A stretch of 64,000 bases of DNA, from positions 186,001 to 250,000 of the forward strand of contig NZ_PQCC01000001.1 of NCBI RefSeq assembly GCF_002964785.1, written 5' to 3'. This stretch comes from Pseudoalteromonas sp. T1lg48 (lineage in GTDB: Bacteria > Pseudomonadota > Gammaproteobacteria > Enterobacterales > Alteromonadaceae). Shown here one piece after another: positions 26,883-36,642 of this stretch. A program made the position numbers and the translations under genes. Every line of letters starts with the position of its first letter. Position 1 is the stretch's first letter. The notes beneath the pieces are model-generated. The model had not been told where the DNA came from. It saw only the letters and a list, made by a program, of their open reading frames with translations, and ran no database searches.

Positions 26883-27245
26883 ATGAACTTCCTCGCGGTA
26901 ATTTTTATACGCTTCTATCAGCGCTTTATTTCTCCCTACAAAGGGTTTCGCTGTGCGCATGCCTGCCTGCACAAAGGAACGTCCTGTTCTACCGCAGTGT
27001 TAGACATCGTCAAAAAAGATGGTGTCTGGCATGGATACCAAAAAATCAGAACACGAATGCATGCGTGCAAAAGTGCCTATGTCGCGCTACAACTAAACGC
27101 CCAAAAAAAAGATAAGAATAAACGCAAAAAGAAAGACAACGGCTATGACTGCTGCGATCCATCCGCGGCATGCGATGTCGCCAGCTGCGCGGGTAGAGGA
27201 AAAAATTGCGACCTACCCGACCTCCCCTGCGACTGCTGGCCATAA
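26883..27245 (+). CDS. YidD-family protein with Cys-rich C-terminal tail
   Basis: 120 residues. The first 65 match the YidD core (IRFYQRFISPYKGFRCAHAC, where usual YidD has CRFxPTCSxY), and AGGA stands 9 nt before the ATG. YidD assists YidC-dependent membrane protein insertion. Unlike standard YidD of about 70-85 residues next to rnpA/yidC, this gene stands alone and adds a Lys-rich stretch (about 75-87) and a tail with eight Cys (CCDPSAACDVASC, then CDLPDLPCDC), which could bind a metal. The cupin gene follows by 20 nt. Confidence 0.72.
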   Translation: MNFLAVIFIRFYQRFISPYKGFRCAHACLHKGTSCSTAVLDIVKKDGVWHGYQKIRTRMHACKSAYVALQLNAQKKDKNKRKKKDNGYDCCDPSAACDVASCAGRGKNCDLPDLPCDCWP

Positions 27246-27265
27246 ACATTTAACTCAGGAATAGC

Positions 27266-27607
27266 ATGAAACCCGTTACTACCGAAAATACAGAGCACTA
27301 CACCTGGGGCGATAACTGCGATGGTTGGCATTTAGTGAAATCTGCCAACCTCAGCGTTATTCAAGAATGCGTGCCACCAGGTTGCGAAGAAGTTTCTCAC
27401 TATCATGAACATGCCGAACAGTTCTTCTTTGTCCTCAGCGGCATCGCCACCATCGAAGTAGACGGTAAAGAGTATGAATTACACCCTCAACAAGGCATCC
27501 ACATCCCCGCCCAAACACCGCACCAACTCAAAAATAAACACGGTGAACACCTCTCCTTCATCGTCACCTCAACACCCCCAAGCCATGGAGATAGAGTGTT
27601 AGTTTGA
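27266..27607 (+). CDS. Cupin-domain protein
   Basis: 113 residues, a single cupin barrel. Metal ligands of cupin motif 1 are visible in HYHEHAEQFFFVLSG (His, His, Glu) and of motif 2 in PAQTPHQLKN (His). A ribosome site AGGA precedes the ATG. The substrate is unknown; such small cupins range from sugar-binding to regulatory. It lies 20 nt behind yidD and is probably co-transcribed. Confidence 0.8.
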   Translation: MKPVTTENTEHYTWGDNCDGWHLVKSANLSVIQECVPPGCEEVSHYHEHAEQFFFVLSGIATIEVDGKEYELHPQQGIHIPAQTPHQLKNKHGEHLSFIVTSTPPSHGDRVLV

Positions 27608-28039
27608 ATCGACTAGTCTTCACATCAGCTTAGTGTCTGCACTGAGCGAGGAGAAGACGCTCGAAGCATCTCATATTATCTATTTAAACGGTAATTACCG
27701 TCCATAACGGCTTTCCAACATCAATAACTCTGGCCCCATCACTTTTTCCCATTGTCTTTTAATACATTACCTTTGTGGCTAGGATGGTCGCTCTTGATGC
27801 AAATTCTTAAGAAAGCAACCTTGCCTGCTCGCTCCAAAATTTTCCAGATCGTGACGCTTCGACTACATTATTTTCAGTACCCACATGAAATTAATCACAA
27901 AAGTATGGAAACATCAGTGAGACACGCATATACAGGAAACCAATTTTACAAAGGGATGGGCGTGTTATAACTGTCCTAGTAAGTACAAATATACTTTGGA
28001 GTAACATTTACGCTATCTATACTCGACTCGGAGAAAGTA
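27608..28039. other. Intergenic region with a 14-bp perfect palindrome
   Basis: 432 bp without a supportable gene; the one plus-strand open frame (27752-27970) has no ribosome site or family features. A perfect palindrome ACGGTAATTACCGT lies at 27688-27701 and could be an operator. The promoter of the barrel gene at 28040 must lie in the right part. Otherwise I see nothing. Confidence 0.4.
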
Positions 28040-28570
28040 ATGAAAAAATCGAAACTTAATGGCGCAATTTTGTTGATGTTGGGCATAACGGGTAATGCCG
28101 TCGCACAGAATGACTTCTACGCGGGGGCGAGCATCGGGCAAGCTACCATCGATGCGTGCAGCGGTATCACCAGTTGCGACGATGAGGACACCGGCAGGAA
28201 GATCTTCGGTGGTTGGGAGTTCTATTCGAACCTCGCGTTTGAGGCCGCTTGGGTGGATTTTGGTGAGATCGATGGTTCCATAGACGGTTCGAAAGTCAGC
28301 GCCGCAGTAGACGGGTGGTCACTCGCTGCGAAGGGCAAGCTACCACTCAATGAGCATTTTGGCCTGTTCGGCAAGTTTGGCATGATCACTTGGGATCTCG
28401 AAGGAGGCGGAGCTGCTTCCGGAATTGATGACGATGGCAGCGATCTTTTGTATGGCCTCGGCGCTGAATACATGTTCAATGACCAATTCAGTATTGTCGC
28501 TGAGTGGGAGTGGTATGATATTGACGAAGACGTTGATCTGTTTTCTGCCGGTGTACTGTTCAGGTTCTAA
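28040..28570 (+). CDS. Small outer membrane beta-barrel protein (OmpA-like barrel)
   Basis: 176 residues with a signal peptide (cleavage after AVAQ, about residue 23) and a GGAG ribosome site. The mature part has about eight amphipathic strands (FYAGASIGQATI; ALEAAWVDFGEI-like; GLFGKFGMITW; FSIVAEWEWYDI) and ends in Phe (LFRF). The size and strand pattern fit an eight-stranded OmpA-like barrel without a peptidoglycan-binding domain. Two Cys (near 34 and 39) may form a loop disulfide. Function unknown. Confidence 0.75.
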   Translation: MKKSKLNGAILLMLGITGNAVAQNDFYAGASIGQATIDACSGITSCDDEDTGRKIFGGWEFYSNLAFEAAWVDFGEIDGSIDGSKVSAAVDGWSLAAKGKLPLNEHFGLFGKFGMITWDLEGGGAASGIDDDGSDLLYGLGAEYMFNDQFSIVAEWEWYDIDEDVDLFSAGVLFRF

Positions 28571-29166
28571 TCTGAGCGAAACAATCAATCTAAATAATGC
28601 CCTTGTATGGCTTCGCGAGTCTGCATAGCGGGATTGATCGCTCAGGAACACTCTGCTCAATTGGGCGGAGTTGATGATTGCTCTACTTCCGAGTTTGGCA
28701 CTTAGAGGCCTATAGGAAATCTCAAAACTAACAGGTATCGATCTCCCGTTTGAATTCGCGCTGTAGAAATCAGGTTTTGTTGTGGAGTGTGTCATTGAGA
28801 GCGAGGGCGACGGGTGACCGAAGCCTTGCTTCGCAGCTCACGGAGGTGGAGGCATGGATGCCGACAGGAGCCCAGCTTCATGGATGAATCACTTGCACCT
28901 AAGGTGATTTGTATCTCAAGTTGCCGTCCCCGGCCTCTCTCTGGCTCAAGGCGTTCGCTTGTTAAAAATAGTCCACCGGACTATTTTCTTAACGCGCTCA
29001 CCCAACGCGACAAGATCTATCCAAAGACACCTTTGTCGGCGCAAAGCACCAACCTACAACCGCATTGTCGGCGGCCCAACGACATTGTCAGGATGCTAGG
29101 TAACTGCTCCTGCGTTACCCTAGTACCGCCGTCCTTGGCGGCAAAGCCTGCGCTAAAAACAGGCAT
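28571..29166. repeat. Non-coding, hairpin-rich region before the rplI terminator
   Basis: About 600 bp with no supportable gene. It holds several inverted repeats: aaaatagtcc/ggactatttt (28965-28987), ctaggtaac/gttaccctag (29096-29123, one bulge) and ccgcc/ggcgg (29126-29141). The composition and the stretch around 28800-28900 resemble dispersed intergenic repeats that are often mistaken for genes in marine gammaproteobacteria. Copy number elsewhere cannot be judged from this window. Confidence 0.4.
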
Positions 29167-29194
29167 AAAAAAACCGCGCCTTGGCGCGGTTTTT
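29167..29194 (-). terminator. Terminator of the rpsF-priB-rpsR-rplI operon
   Basis: AAAAAAACCGCGCC - TT - GGCGCGGTTTTT: a GC-rich stem with flanking A and T runs, 21 nt after the rplI stop. It is symmetrical enough to work in both directions. Confidence 0.9.
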
Positions 29195-29214
29195 CACATA
29201 AAGCTAATCGACGA

Positions 29215-29667
29215 TTAAGCTTCAGCAATAACGATCACTTTGATAGTTGCAGTAACTTCTGAGTGAACCTGGATTGCTACGTCGAATTCACCTGTTTCAC
29301 GGATAGTACCGGTAGGTAGGCGAACTTCTGATTTAGCTACTTCGATACCAGTTGCAGAGATCGCGTCAGCGATGTCACGAGTACCGATTGAACCAAATAG
29401 TTTACCTTCGTCACCTGCTTTAGAAACAAGAGTCACTTCTGCAAGTGCTTCAAGCTTCTCAGCGCGTGCTTGTGAAGCAGCTAGCTCTTCAGCGATTTTC
29501 GCTTCAAGCTCAGCACGACGTGCTTCGAAAGTTTCGATGTTAACTTTAGTTGCAGGAACTGCCTTACCTTTCGGGAAAAGGAAGTTACGTGCGAAACCAG
29601 ATTTAACTGAAACCTGGTCACCTAGGCCACCTAGGTTTGCGATCTTGTCTAGTAGAATAACTTGCAT
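29215..29667 (-). CDS. rplI: 50S ribosomal protein L9
   Basis: 150 residues, normal length. The start [30 protein letters not shown] (cited only as family signature positions 1-30) carries the GxGxxVxVKxGYxRNxL pattern; a long central helix and the C-terminal RNA-binding domain follow. Last gene of the operon with rpsF, priB and rpsR. Confidence 0.98.
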   Translation of the reverse strand: MQVILLDKIANLGGLGDQVSVKSGFARNFLFPKGKAVPATKVNIETFEARRAELEAKIAEELAASQARAEKLEALAEVTLVSKAGDEGKLFGSIGTRDIADAISATGIEVAKSEVRLPTGTIRETGEFDVAIQVHSEVTATIKVIVIAEA

Positions 29668-29702
29668 GTCTCTACACCTTTTAAAAACTGTTAATCCGCT
29701 GC

Positions 29703-29930
29703 TTACTTGTGTAAGTCAGTGTATGGAAGAAGGGCTAGGTAGCGAGCACGCTTGATAGCGGTTGCTAGCTGACGCTGATACTTAGCGCTAGTACCTGTGA
29801 TACGGCTAGGTACGATTTTGCCACTTTCTGTAACGTAGTTTTTAAGAGTAGCTAGATCTTTATAATCGATTTGTTGTACGCCTTCCGCTTTGAAGCGGCA
29901 GAACTTACGACGTCTGAAGTAACGTGCCAT
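29703..29930 (-). CDS. rpsR: 30S ribosomal protein S18
   Basis: 75 residues from ATG 29930 ([13 protein letters not shown]), the universal start; the frame is open five codons further up. [19 protein letters not shown] and [15 protein letters not shown] are S18 signatures. It pairs with S6 in the small subunit, and the S6:S18 complex can also bind its own mRNA leader. Confidence 0.98.
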   Translation of the reverse strand: MARYFRRRKFCRFKAEGVQQIDYKDLATLKNYVTESGKIVPSRITGTSAKYQRQLATAIKRARYLALLPYTDLHK

Positions 29931-29941
29931 GAGTATTTTCC

Positions 29942-30271
29942 TCAATTAATTCTTTCAATTTGCTGAGCGTGCAGTACCAGTTGACTAAGGCCATTTCGGC
30001 CTTGGTGGCGATTTAAAAATCCCCTGACTCGTACCTGTTGCTCAACTTGCAAATATTGTGTTGCAGGTTGAAGCTCTTTGCCGCTTGCGACCACTTGAAT
30101 GCGAACATAACTTTGTCGGTTAAGTTGTGCTTCTAACTGTATTGAACGATGCTCAAGCACGAAAATACAGTGTGGTACACCGGCCGGGCTTTGACTGAAT
30201 TTTGGGGCCTTACAAATAATGCCACCAAGTTCGACTAAGTTGAGCGCTTGCTCACTAGGCGTATCAGCCAT
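29942..30271 (-). CDS. priB: Primosomal replication protein PriB
   Basis: 109 residues from ATG 30271 (MADTPSEQ). A GTG three codons upstream is less likely. OB-fold single-strand DNA-binding protein that helps PriA restart replication; GIPHCxFxLEHRS-like residues ([13 protein letters not shown], about 32-44) and [21 protein letters not shown] mark the family. It is located in the standard position between rpsF and rpsR. Confidence 0.95.
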   Translation of the reverse strand: MADTPSEQALNLVELGGIICKAPKFSQSPAGVPHCIFVLEHRSIQLEAQLNRQSYVRIQVVASGKELQPATQYLQVEQQVRVRGFLNRHQGRNGLSQLVLHAQQIERIN

Positions 30272-30289
30272 TACAACCACGCAGAACGA

Positions 30290-30631
30290 TTAAGCTTCAG
30301 CAGCTTCTTTTTTCTCTTCTTTAGCAAGAGGAGAAGCTTCAGTTACTGCATCTTTAGTGCGCATAACTAGGTTACGTAGCACTGCATCGTTGTAGCGGAA
30401 AGAAGTTTCAAGCTCGTTGATTACTTCAGTTGGTGCTTCAACGTTCATTAGAACATAGTGTGCTTTGTGAAGCTTTTCGATTGGGTAAGCCAGTTGACGA
30501 CGGCCCCAGTCTTCTAGACGGTGAATTTTACCGCCAGCTTCAGTGATAGAACCAGTATAACGCTCGATCATACCAGCTACTTGTTCACTTTGATCTGGAT
30601 GAACCATGAATACGATTTCGTAATGACGCAT
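30290..30631 (-). CDS. rpsF: 30S ribosomal protein S6
   Basis: 113 residues. [18 protein letters not shown] and the [16 protein letters not shown] segment (here [19 protein letters not shown]) are diagnostic. The C-terminal tail is Glu/Ala-rich (EEKKEAAEA), as usual before glutamate addition by RimK in relatives. First gene of the operon, with a putative S6:S18-binding leader and promoter upstream. Confidence 0.98.
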   Translation of the reverse strand: MRHYEIVFMVHPDQSEQVAGMIERYTGSITEAGGKIHRLEDWGRRQLAYPIEKLHKAHYVLMNVEAPTEVINELETSFRYNDAVLRNLVMRTKDAVTEASPLAKEEKKEAAEA

Positions 30632-30668
30632 GGGTATTCCTTACGGTTAATATAGCCTTCCACCGTTT

Positions 30669-30710
30669 CGACCACTCGGTTTAAGGCAAGGAATTAATGT
30701 TAAACGGTCG
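30669..30710 (-). promoter_or_regulatory. Putative S6:S18-binding mRNA leader of rpsF
   Basis: In the transcript, CGACC + GTTTAA (30710-30700 complement) pairs with TTAAAC and GGTCG (30684-30679 and 30673-30669 complement), leaving CGAGT bulged on the 3-prime side. This gives a hairpin with an unpaired CCG-containing bulge, the feature known for the rpsF autoregulatory motif bound by S6:S18. It lies about 40 nt before the rpsF start codon. Confidence 0.55.
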
Positions 30711-30722
30711 AAATGAGCGCGT

Positions 30723-30751
30723 ATTCTACGCATTGTTGGCAAATTAAGCAA
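30723..30751 (-). promoter_or_regulatory. Sigma-70-type promoter of rpsF
   Basis: TTGCTT (30746-30751 complement) and TAGAAT (30723-30728 complement) are 17 nt apart on the minus strand, followed by a GC-rich start region. Transcription would begin just upstream of the S6:S18 leader. Confidence 0.6.
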
Positions 30752-30805
30752 CTTAAAGCCATGCAAAAAGCGCGGAAAAAAGGTGAGATTTTTAGCTTTT
30801 ATTGG

Positions 30806-30888
30806 GGCCGCCTGACAGGCCTGCCGGGAGGTGGGTAACAAGCCCTACGGCGAGGCGGCCTATTGCAGGCCAACCGCACCTCCGGGCT
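30806..30888 (-). other. GC-rich structured element between rlmB and rpsF
   Basis: Two crossing inverted repeats: ggccgcct (30806-30813) with aggcggcc (30853-30860), and ggaggtg (27-33 past 30800) with cacctcc (30877-30883). They cannot form together except as a pseudoknot, so they are alternatives or a repeat relic. It may help end rlmB transcription, but there is no clean T-tract. Confidence 0.4.
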
Positions 30889-30899
30889 TTCGCACAGCC

Positions 30900-31643
30900 T
30901 TATGAATTGCGTTGACGCAGCACTTCAAACAAGCTGATACCGGTAGCCACCGATACATTGAGACTGGAAACCGTGCCCACCATGGGAATTTTCACTAACA
31001 CATCGCAGTGCTCACGGGTTAATCGGCGCATACCATCGCCTTCGGCCCCCATCACCACGGCAATCGGGCCAGCGAGGTTTGCTTCAAACAAGGTGGTATC
31101 CGTTTCACCGGCGGTGCCCACTACCCATACGCCCGCGTCTTTAATTTCACGCAGGGTACGAGCCAGGTTAGTGACCTGGACTAATGGCACGGTTTCCGCA
31201 GCACCACAGGCCACCTTGCGAGCCGTGGCATTGAGCTTGGCTGATTTATCTTTTGGCACGACTACCGCATGTACACCGGCGGCATCGGCGCTACGCAAAC
31301 AGGCCCCCAGGTTATGCGGATCGGTAATGCCATCGAGCACCAACAAAAACGGCGTTTGTTCGCGCTTGATGATATCGTCCAGATCCTTTTCGCTATACTG
31401 TTTACCAGCACGTACACGGGCAATGATGCCCTGGTGCTGCTCGCCTTTAGCCTTGTCATCCAGAGCCTTACGCTGCATAAACTGGATTGAGATACCAAAC
31501 TTACGCGCCTGGTTAATCACGTCATTGAGGCGCTTATCTTCGCGGCCTTTAAGCGCATAAATCTCTAAAAAGCGCTCCGGCTCTTTGCTTAAAATGGCTT
31601 CAACGCTGTGAAAGCCAAAAATTAGTTCGTTACTCACAAACAC
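30900..31643 (-). CDS. rlmB: 23S rRNA (guanosine(2251)-2-prime-O)-methyltransferase RlmB
   Basis: 247 residues, SpoU/TrmH family. An N-terminal substrate-binding domain ([15 protein letters not shown]) is followed by the knotted catalytic domain with [32 protein letters not shown] and [18 protein letters not shown], the three SPOUT motifs. It is 6 nt after rnr on the same strand, the usual rnr-rlmB pair. Confidence 0.97.
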   Translation of the reverse strand: MFVSNELIFGFHSVEAILSKEPERFLEIYALKGREDKRLNDVINQARKFGISIQFMQRKALDDKAKGEQHQGIIARVRAGKQYSEKDLDDIIKREQTPFLLVLDGITDPHNLGACLRSADAAGVHAVVVPKDKSAKLNATARKVACGAAETVPLVQVTNLARTLREIKDAGVWVVGTAGETDTTLFEANLAGPIAVVMGAEGDGMRRLTREHCDVLVKIPMVGTVSSLNVSVATGISLFEVLRQRNS

Positions 31644-31649
31644 TCTCTA

Positions 31650-34079
31650 CTATTTTGCTTTTTTGCGCGCGCCCTTGCCTGCCCGCTGCTTTTTCTTTGC
31701 CTTATTGGCCTTGGCTTTTCTCGCCACGGCCCCCTTTTTGTCTTTTTCACCGCCCTTTTTAGGCTTGCCTTTGCCCGCCGCCTTGGAGCCGGATTTGGCT
31801 GTCGCCTTGCTCCCGGGCTTTGGCTTCTTGCCGTTGCTGGGGATCTCCCCTGATTTTAGCTGTTCGCGCACCGAAGGCTTGGCGCGACGGCGACTGTATC
31901 TGTCTTCGCCTTCGCTGGCTAACACCAGATTAATACGACGCTCTTCAAGGGATACCGATGCCACTTGTACGCGCACCTTATCGCCCATACGATAAACCTT
32001 GTTGGTATGCTCGCCCACCAAGCAGTGTTTGGCACCGTCATAATGGAAGAACTCGTCGCCTAAACTGGCAATGTGCACCAGGCCGTCAATCTGCAGGTGA
32101 TCCAGGCGTACAAACACACCAAAATTGGTGACCGAGGAAATGACCCCCCCGAACTGCATGCCCACATGATCTTGCATGTATTCACATTTTAGCCAATCCG
32201 CCACTTCGCGGGTGGCATCATCGGCACGACGCTCGGTCATGGAGCATTGCTCACCAAGCTTGTCCGCTTCATCGGCGGTGTAAATATGCTCACCGCTGGT
32301 TTGCTGACCCTGAGACTTTAAAATTGCCTTAATGGCACGGTGCACAACCAAGTCAGGATAACGACGTATCGGTGAAGTAAAGTGTGCATAGGCAGGCAAG
32401 GCTAAACCAAAGTGACCAATATTATCGGCTTGATATACCGCCTGCTTCATAGCCCGCAACAGCATGGTTTGCACCAGCTCGATTTCCGGACGCTCGGCCA
32501 GCTTATTGATAACCGCGGTGATCTCTCCAGGCTCCGGCGATTCGCCGAAAGGATGCTCGACACCCAGCTCGCCTAAAAACTCCCGGAAATGACCCAGTTT
32601 CTCACTGTCCGGTTCATCGTGCACCCGATAAAGGGCGCTGGCTTCATGCTTTTCTAACAACCGCGCCGCGGCGACGTTCGCGAGGATCATACACTCTTCG
32701 ATCAGCATATGCGCATCGTTGCGCACCACGGGCACAATGGAGTCTATTTTGCGATGGGCATTAAAAACAAAACGGGTTTCCAGGGTATCAAACTCGATGG
32801 CACCACGCTGCTGACGAGCCGCCTTTAATGCCATATACATTTGCTGTAGGTCTTTTAAATAACCTACCAAAGGCGCGTATTCTTCGCACAGGCGTTCATC
32901 GCCCTCTAAAATACCGTGTACCTTGGTATAGGTTAGACGTGCGTGGGAGTTCATCACCGCTTCGTAAAAACGATAGCCGGAAAGCTTACCCGCATCTGAA
33001 ACCGTCATTTCCGCCACCATACAGAGGCGATCAACTTTAGGGTTTAAGGAACACAAGCCGTTGGAAAGCACTTTCGGCAACATGGGGATCACCTGCTCGG
33101 GGAAATACACCGAGTTACCACGATTGATTGCTTCCAAATCCAGTGGTGAGCCTTTTCGCACATAGTGAGACACATCGGCAATGGCCACCCAGAGGCGCCA
33201 GCCCCCGGATTTATTGCGCTCACAATACACGGCATCATCGAAATCGCGAGCATCTTCACCGTCTATGGTAACCAGCGGCAGATGACGTAAGTCGATGCGC
33301 CCTTGCTTATCTTTTTCGTCAACAAACTCACCCAGAGGCGCAACCTGCTGCTCAACGGCCTCAGGCCATTGATGAGGAATTTCATAATTGCGCAGCGCCA
33401 CTTCAATTTCCATACCCGGCGCCAGGTGATCGCCCAGCACTTCGGTGACCTTGCCCACCGCATTCATATGACGCGTGGGGTTTTGGGTGATCTCGATTTG
33501 CACCATTTGATTATGACGGGCGCCCTTTTCCGCCCCCGGCAAAACGATAATGTCTTGCGTCAGGCGGGGATCTTCGGGTACCACCACGGCCATACCGTGC
33601 TCAACAAAATAACGACCTATAATCGGCGCCCGTTCATTTTCCAGCACTCGGACGATACGCGCTTCTACTTTGCCCCCCTGACCGCGCGAGCTGGCCTTAG
33701 CCAGCACCACGTCACCATGGAGCACTAGATTCATTTGATGGCGCGGAATAAACCAGTCTTTGGGCTCACCCTTTACCTGTAAAAAGCCAAAGCCGTCACG
33801 GTGACCGATCACCTTGCCTTTAACTAGGCCGCTATCATCGGGGATGACATAACACTTATGCTTATTAAAATGCACCTGGCCTTCACGTTCCATTGCGCGT
33901 AAGCGACGTTTAAAAGCGATTTGACGATCACTTTCGAAAACATCAAGTTCACTACAAAGTTGGCTAAAGGTGGCGGGTTTAGAGCGTTTTTTTATGTGGT
34001 CGAGAATAAACTCTCGGCTGGGGACGGGATTGTCGTATTTTTGCTGTTCTCTATCGAGGTATGGATCCTGTTTGGTCAT
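31650..34079 (-). CDS. rnr: Ribonuclease R
   Basis: 809 residues, processive 3-prime exoribonuclease able to digest structured RNA. Order: N-terminal helix-turn-helix (about 20-90), cold-shock domains, RNB catalytic domain from about 260 (DGEDARDFDDAVYCER with the metal-binding Asp residues), S1 domain near 640-725 and a strongly basic Lys/Gly/Ala tail (about 735-809), as in E. coli. It initiates the rnr-rlmB transcript. It is placed next to motX as in Vibrio and Shewanella. Confidence 0.97.
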   Translation of the reverse strand: MTKQDPYLDREQQKYDNPVPSREFILDHIKKRSKPATFSQLCSELDVFESDRQIAFKRRLRAMEREGQVHFNKHKCYVIPDDSGLVKGKVIGHRDGFGFLQVKGEPKDWFIPRHQMNLVLHGDVVLAKASSRGQGGKVEARIVRVLENERAPIIGRYFVEHGMAVVVPEDPRLTQDIIVLPGAEKGARHNQMVQIEITQNPTRHMNAVGKVTEVLGDHLAPGMEIEVALRNYEIPHQWPEAVEQQVAPLGEFVDEKDKQGRIDLRHLPLVTIDGEDARDFDDAVYCERNKSGGWRLWVAIADVSHYVRKGSPLDLEAINRGNSVYFPEQVIPMLPKVLSNGLCSLNPKVDRLCMVAEMTVSDAGKLSGYRFYEAVMNSHARLTYTKVHGILEGDERLCEEYAPLVGYLKDLQQMYMALKAARQQRGAIEFDTLETRFVFNAHRKIDSIVPVVRNDAHMLIEECMILANVAAARLLEKHEASALYRVHDEPDSEKLGHFREFLGELGVEHPFGESPEPGEITAVINKLAERPEIELVQTMLLRAMKQAVYQADNIGHFGLALPAYAHFTSPIRRYPDLVVHRAIKAILKSQGQQTSGEHIYTADEADKLGEQCSMTERRADDATREVADWLKCEYMQDHVGMQFGGVISSVTNFGVFVRLDHLQIDGLVHIASLGDEFFHYDGAKHCLVGEHTNKVYRMGDKVRVQVASVSLEERRINLVLASEGEDRYSRRRAKPSVREQLKSGEIPSNGKKPKPGSKATAKSGSKAAGKGKPKKGGEKDKKGAVARKAKANKAKKKQRAGKGARKKAK

Positions 34080-34211
34080 TCATTAACTTATACTATGATT
34101 TATGCTGTTATTTTAACCCATATAAGAAAAAGGCAACAGGGAATTACTGTTAAAGTTTTGGGTCGATTAGACTTTTACAGCAAATTGATGCTCTTACCCG
34201 CAGCAAAGACA

Positions 34212-34835
34212 CTAGTTATCCACGGGTAAACGCGCTCTGGCAACCACAGAGTCCGGCATTTTTTTAGCAAGCAGAGCCAATTGCTGCGTGATTTTTTTAT
34301 GCTGCCCCCTATCCGCCACGGAAGCATGGAAGAGCCAGCGATAGGCATCCTCATAATCGTGTGGGCTGCCATAGCCTTGATTATAAAGTTTCACCAAACG
34401 CATTTTTGCCCGCAAATTACCCTGAGCGGCGGCTTCACGTAAATAGATAATGGCCGTGGCCTTGTCCGCTTGCACCAGGCGGCCGATATCATAATAGCGC
34501 CCCAGTTGCTCCAGCGCCTCGGCCAGACCCTGCTCGGCGGCCTGACGCATATAGTACACCCCTAACTCCACATCCCGCTCAACACAGACGTTATAGGCGA
34601 GCATGTCACCATAGAGGAATTGATAGGTCGGTAGCTGCATCTTGCTGGCCCGGGCGGCAATATCTTGCACCAGTTGGCAATCATCGTCTTTGATACGTTT
34701 TAAATGTGCATTTTTACGAATGAGCTTTACCAGTTCATCCTGGGTATAAAGCTGTACCGCTTCCAAAGGCTCTGCGGCACGGGCCACACCTAAGGTCATG
34801 GCTATTAGAACACAACTGATAAGTAAAAAACGCAT
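34212..34835 (-). CDS. motX: Sodium-type polar flagellar protein MotX
   Basis: 207 residues with a signal peptide (cleavage after ARAA, about residue 21). Sel1-like repeats fill the mature part (VELGVYYMRQAAEQGLAEAL, cited in part; ATAIIYLREAAAQGNLRA). YTQDELVKLIRKNAHL, DDCQLVQDI and YQFLYGDMLAYNVCVE match MotX, the periplasmic T-ring protein that holds the PomA/PomB stator. It implies a sodium-driven polar flagellum. The rnr neighbour supports the call. Confidence 0.9.
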   Translation of the reverse strand: MRFLLISCVLIAMTLGVARAAEPLEAVQLYTQDELVKLIRKNAHLKRIKDDDCQLVQDIAARASKMQLPTYQFLYGDMLAYNVCVERDVELGVYYMRQAAEQGLAEALEQLGRYYDIGRLVQADKATAIIYLREAAAQGNLRAKMRLVKLYNQGYGSPHDYEDAYRWLFHASVADRGQHKKITQQLALLAKKMPDSVVARARLPVDN

Positions 34836-34910
34836 AACGCTCCTTTGACAATTTCTCGCATAGTCGCCATTTTACAGCAAAAGCGGTGCCATAATTTTAG
34901 CCTTAGACAC

Positions 34911-34937
34911 AAAAAAAGCTGCCGAAGCAGCTTTTTC
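34911..34937 (-). terminator. Terminator after purA
   Basis: AAAAAAAGCTGC - CGAA - GCAGCTTTTT: a stem with a stable CGAA-type loop, 17 nt after the purA stop codon. It closes the long hfl-purA transcription unit. Confidence 0.9.
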
Positions 34938-34953
34938 TTAACGCATTTGGTAA

Positions 34954-36291
<1,338 letters not shown>

Positions 36292-36384
36292 TTAGGCGCA
36301 GATTTTATCAGAAAAGAGGGCCATAGATCACCCCGTTTTGGCTATTTTTTCCGCTAATAGTATTTTTACTTTTAGCTCAGGGGG

Positions 36385-36579
36385 CTAGTCCGATTGGACA
36401 AAGTGAAATAACAGCGCACCAACAAGGATTAAAATGATGCCGGTCACCTTTAGGGTACGCTCATCACTTTGAACAATCTGTAATAGATAAGCTCGCCATT
36501 TTCTTGGAAATAACGCCGGACCCAAGCCTTCAAATATCAGCATCAATGCCACCGCGCTTAAAAATAATTGCCAATTCAT
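36385..36579 (-). CDS. DUF2065 (YjeT-like) small membrane protein
   Basis: 64 residues from ATG 36579 (MNWQLFLSAVALMLIFEGLG, cited in part). Two membrane helices (about 3-20 and 43-60) flank PRKWRAYLLQIVQ. The family is found between hflC and purA in many gammaproteobacteria; function is unknown. Ten more codons are open upstream but run through the hflC terminator. Confidence 0.88.
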   Translation of the reverse strand: MNWQLFLSAVALMLIFEGLGPALFPRKWRAYLLQIVQSDERTLKVTGIILILVGALLFHFVQSD

Positions 36580-36593
36580 ATGTCCTCCCGAGG

Positions 36594-36630
36594 CAAAAAA
36601 AAGCCCCAAGACAAGGTCTCAGGGCTTTTC
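36594..36630 (-). terminator. Terminator or attenuator between hflC and the DUF2065 gene
   Basis: On the minus strand AAAAGCCC (near 36622-36629) pairs with GGGCTTTT (near 36597-36604), with a second inner pairing GAGAC/GTCTT, followed by a run of T. It is close to the DUF2065 start, so part of the transcription must read through or a separate promoter is used. Confidence 0.75.
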
Positions 36631-36642
36631 TAACAAGAGCGA

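Noticed and set aside
28814-29218. 134-residue plus-strand open frame
   Set aside because: No ribosome site, no family features, Ser/Pro/Arg-rich translation of a hairpin-rich region, and it runs through the rplI terminator into the rplI stop.
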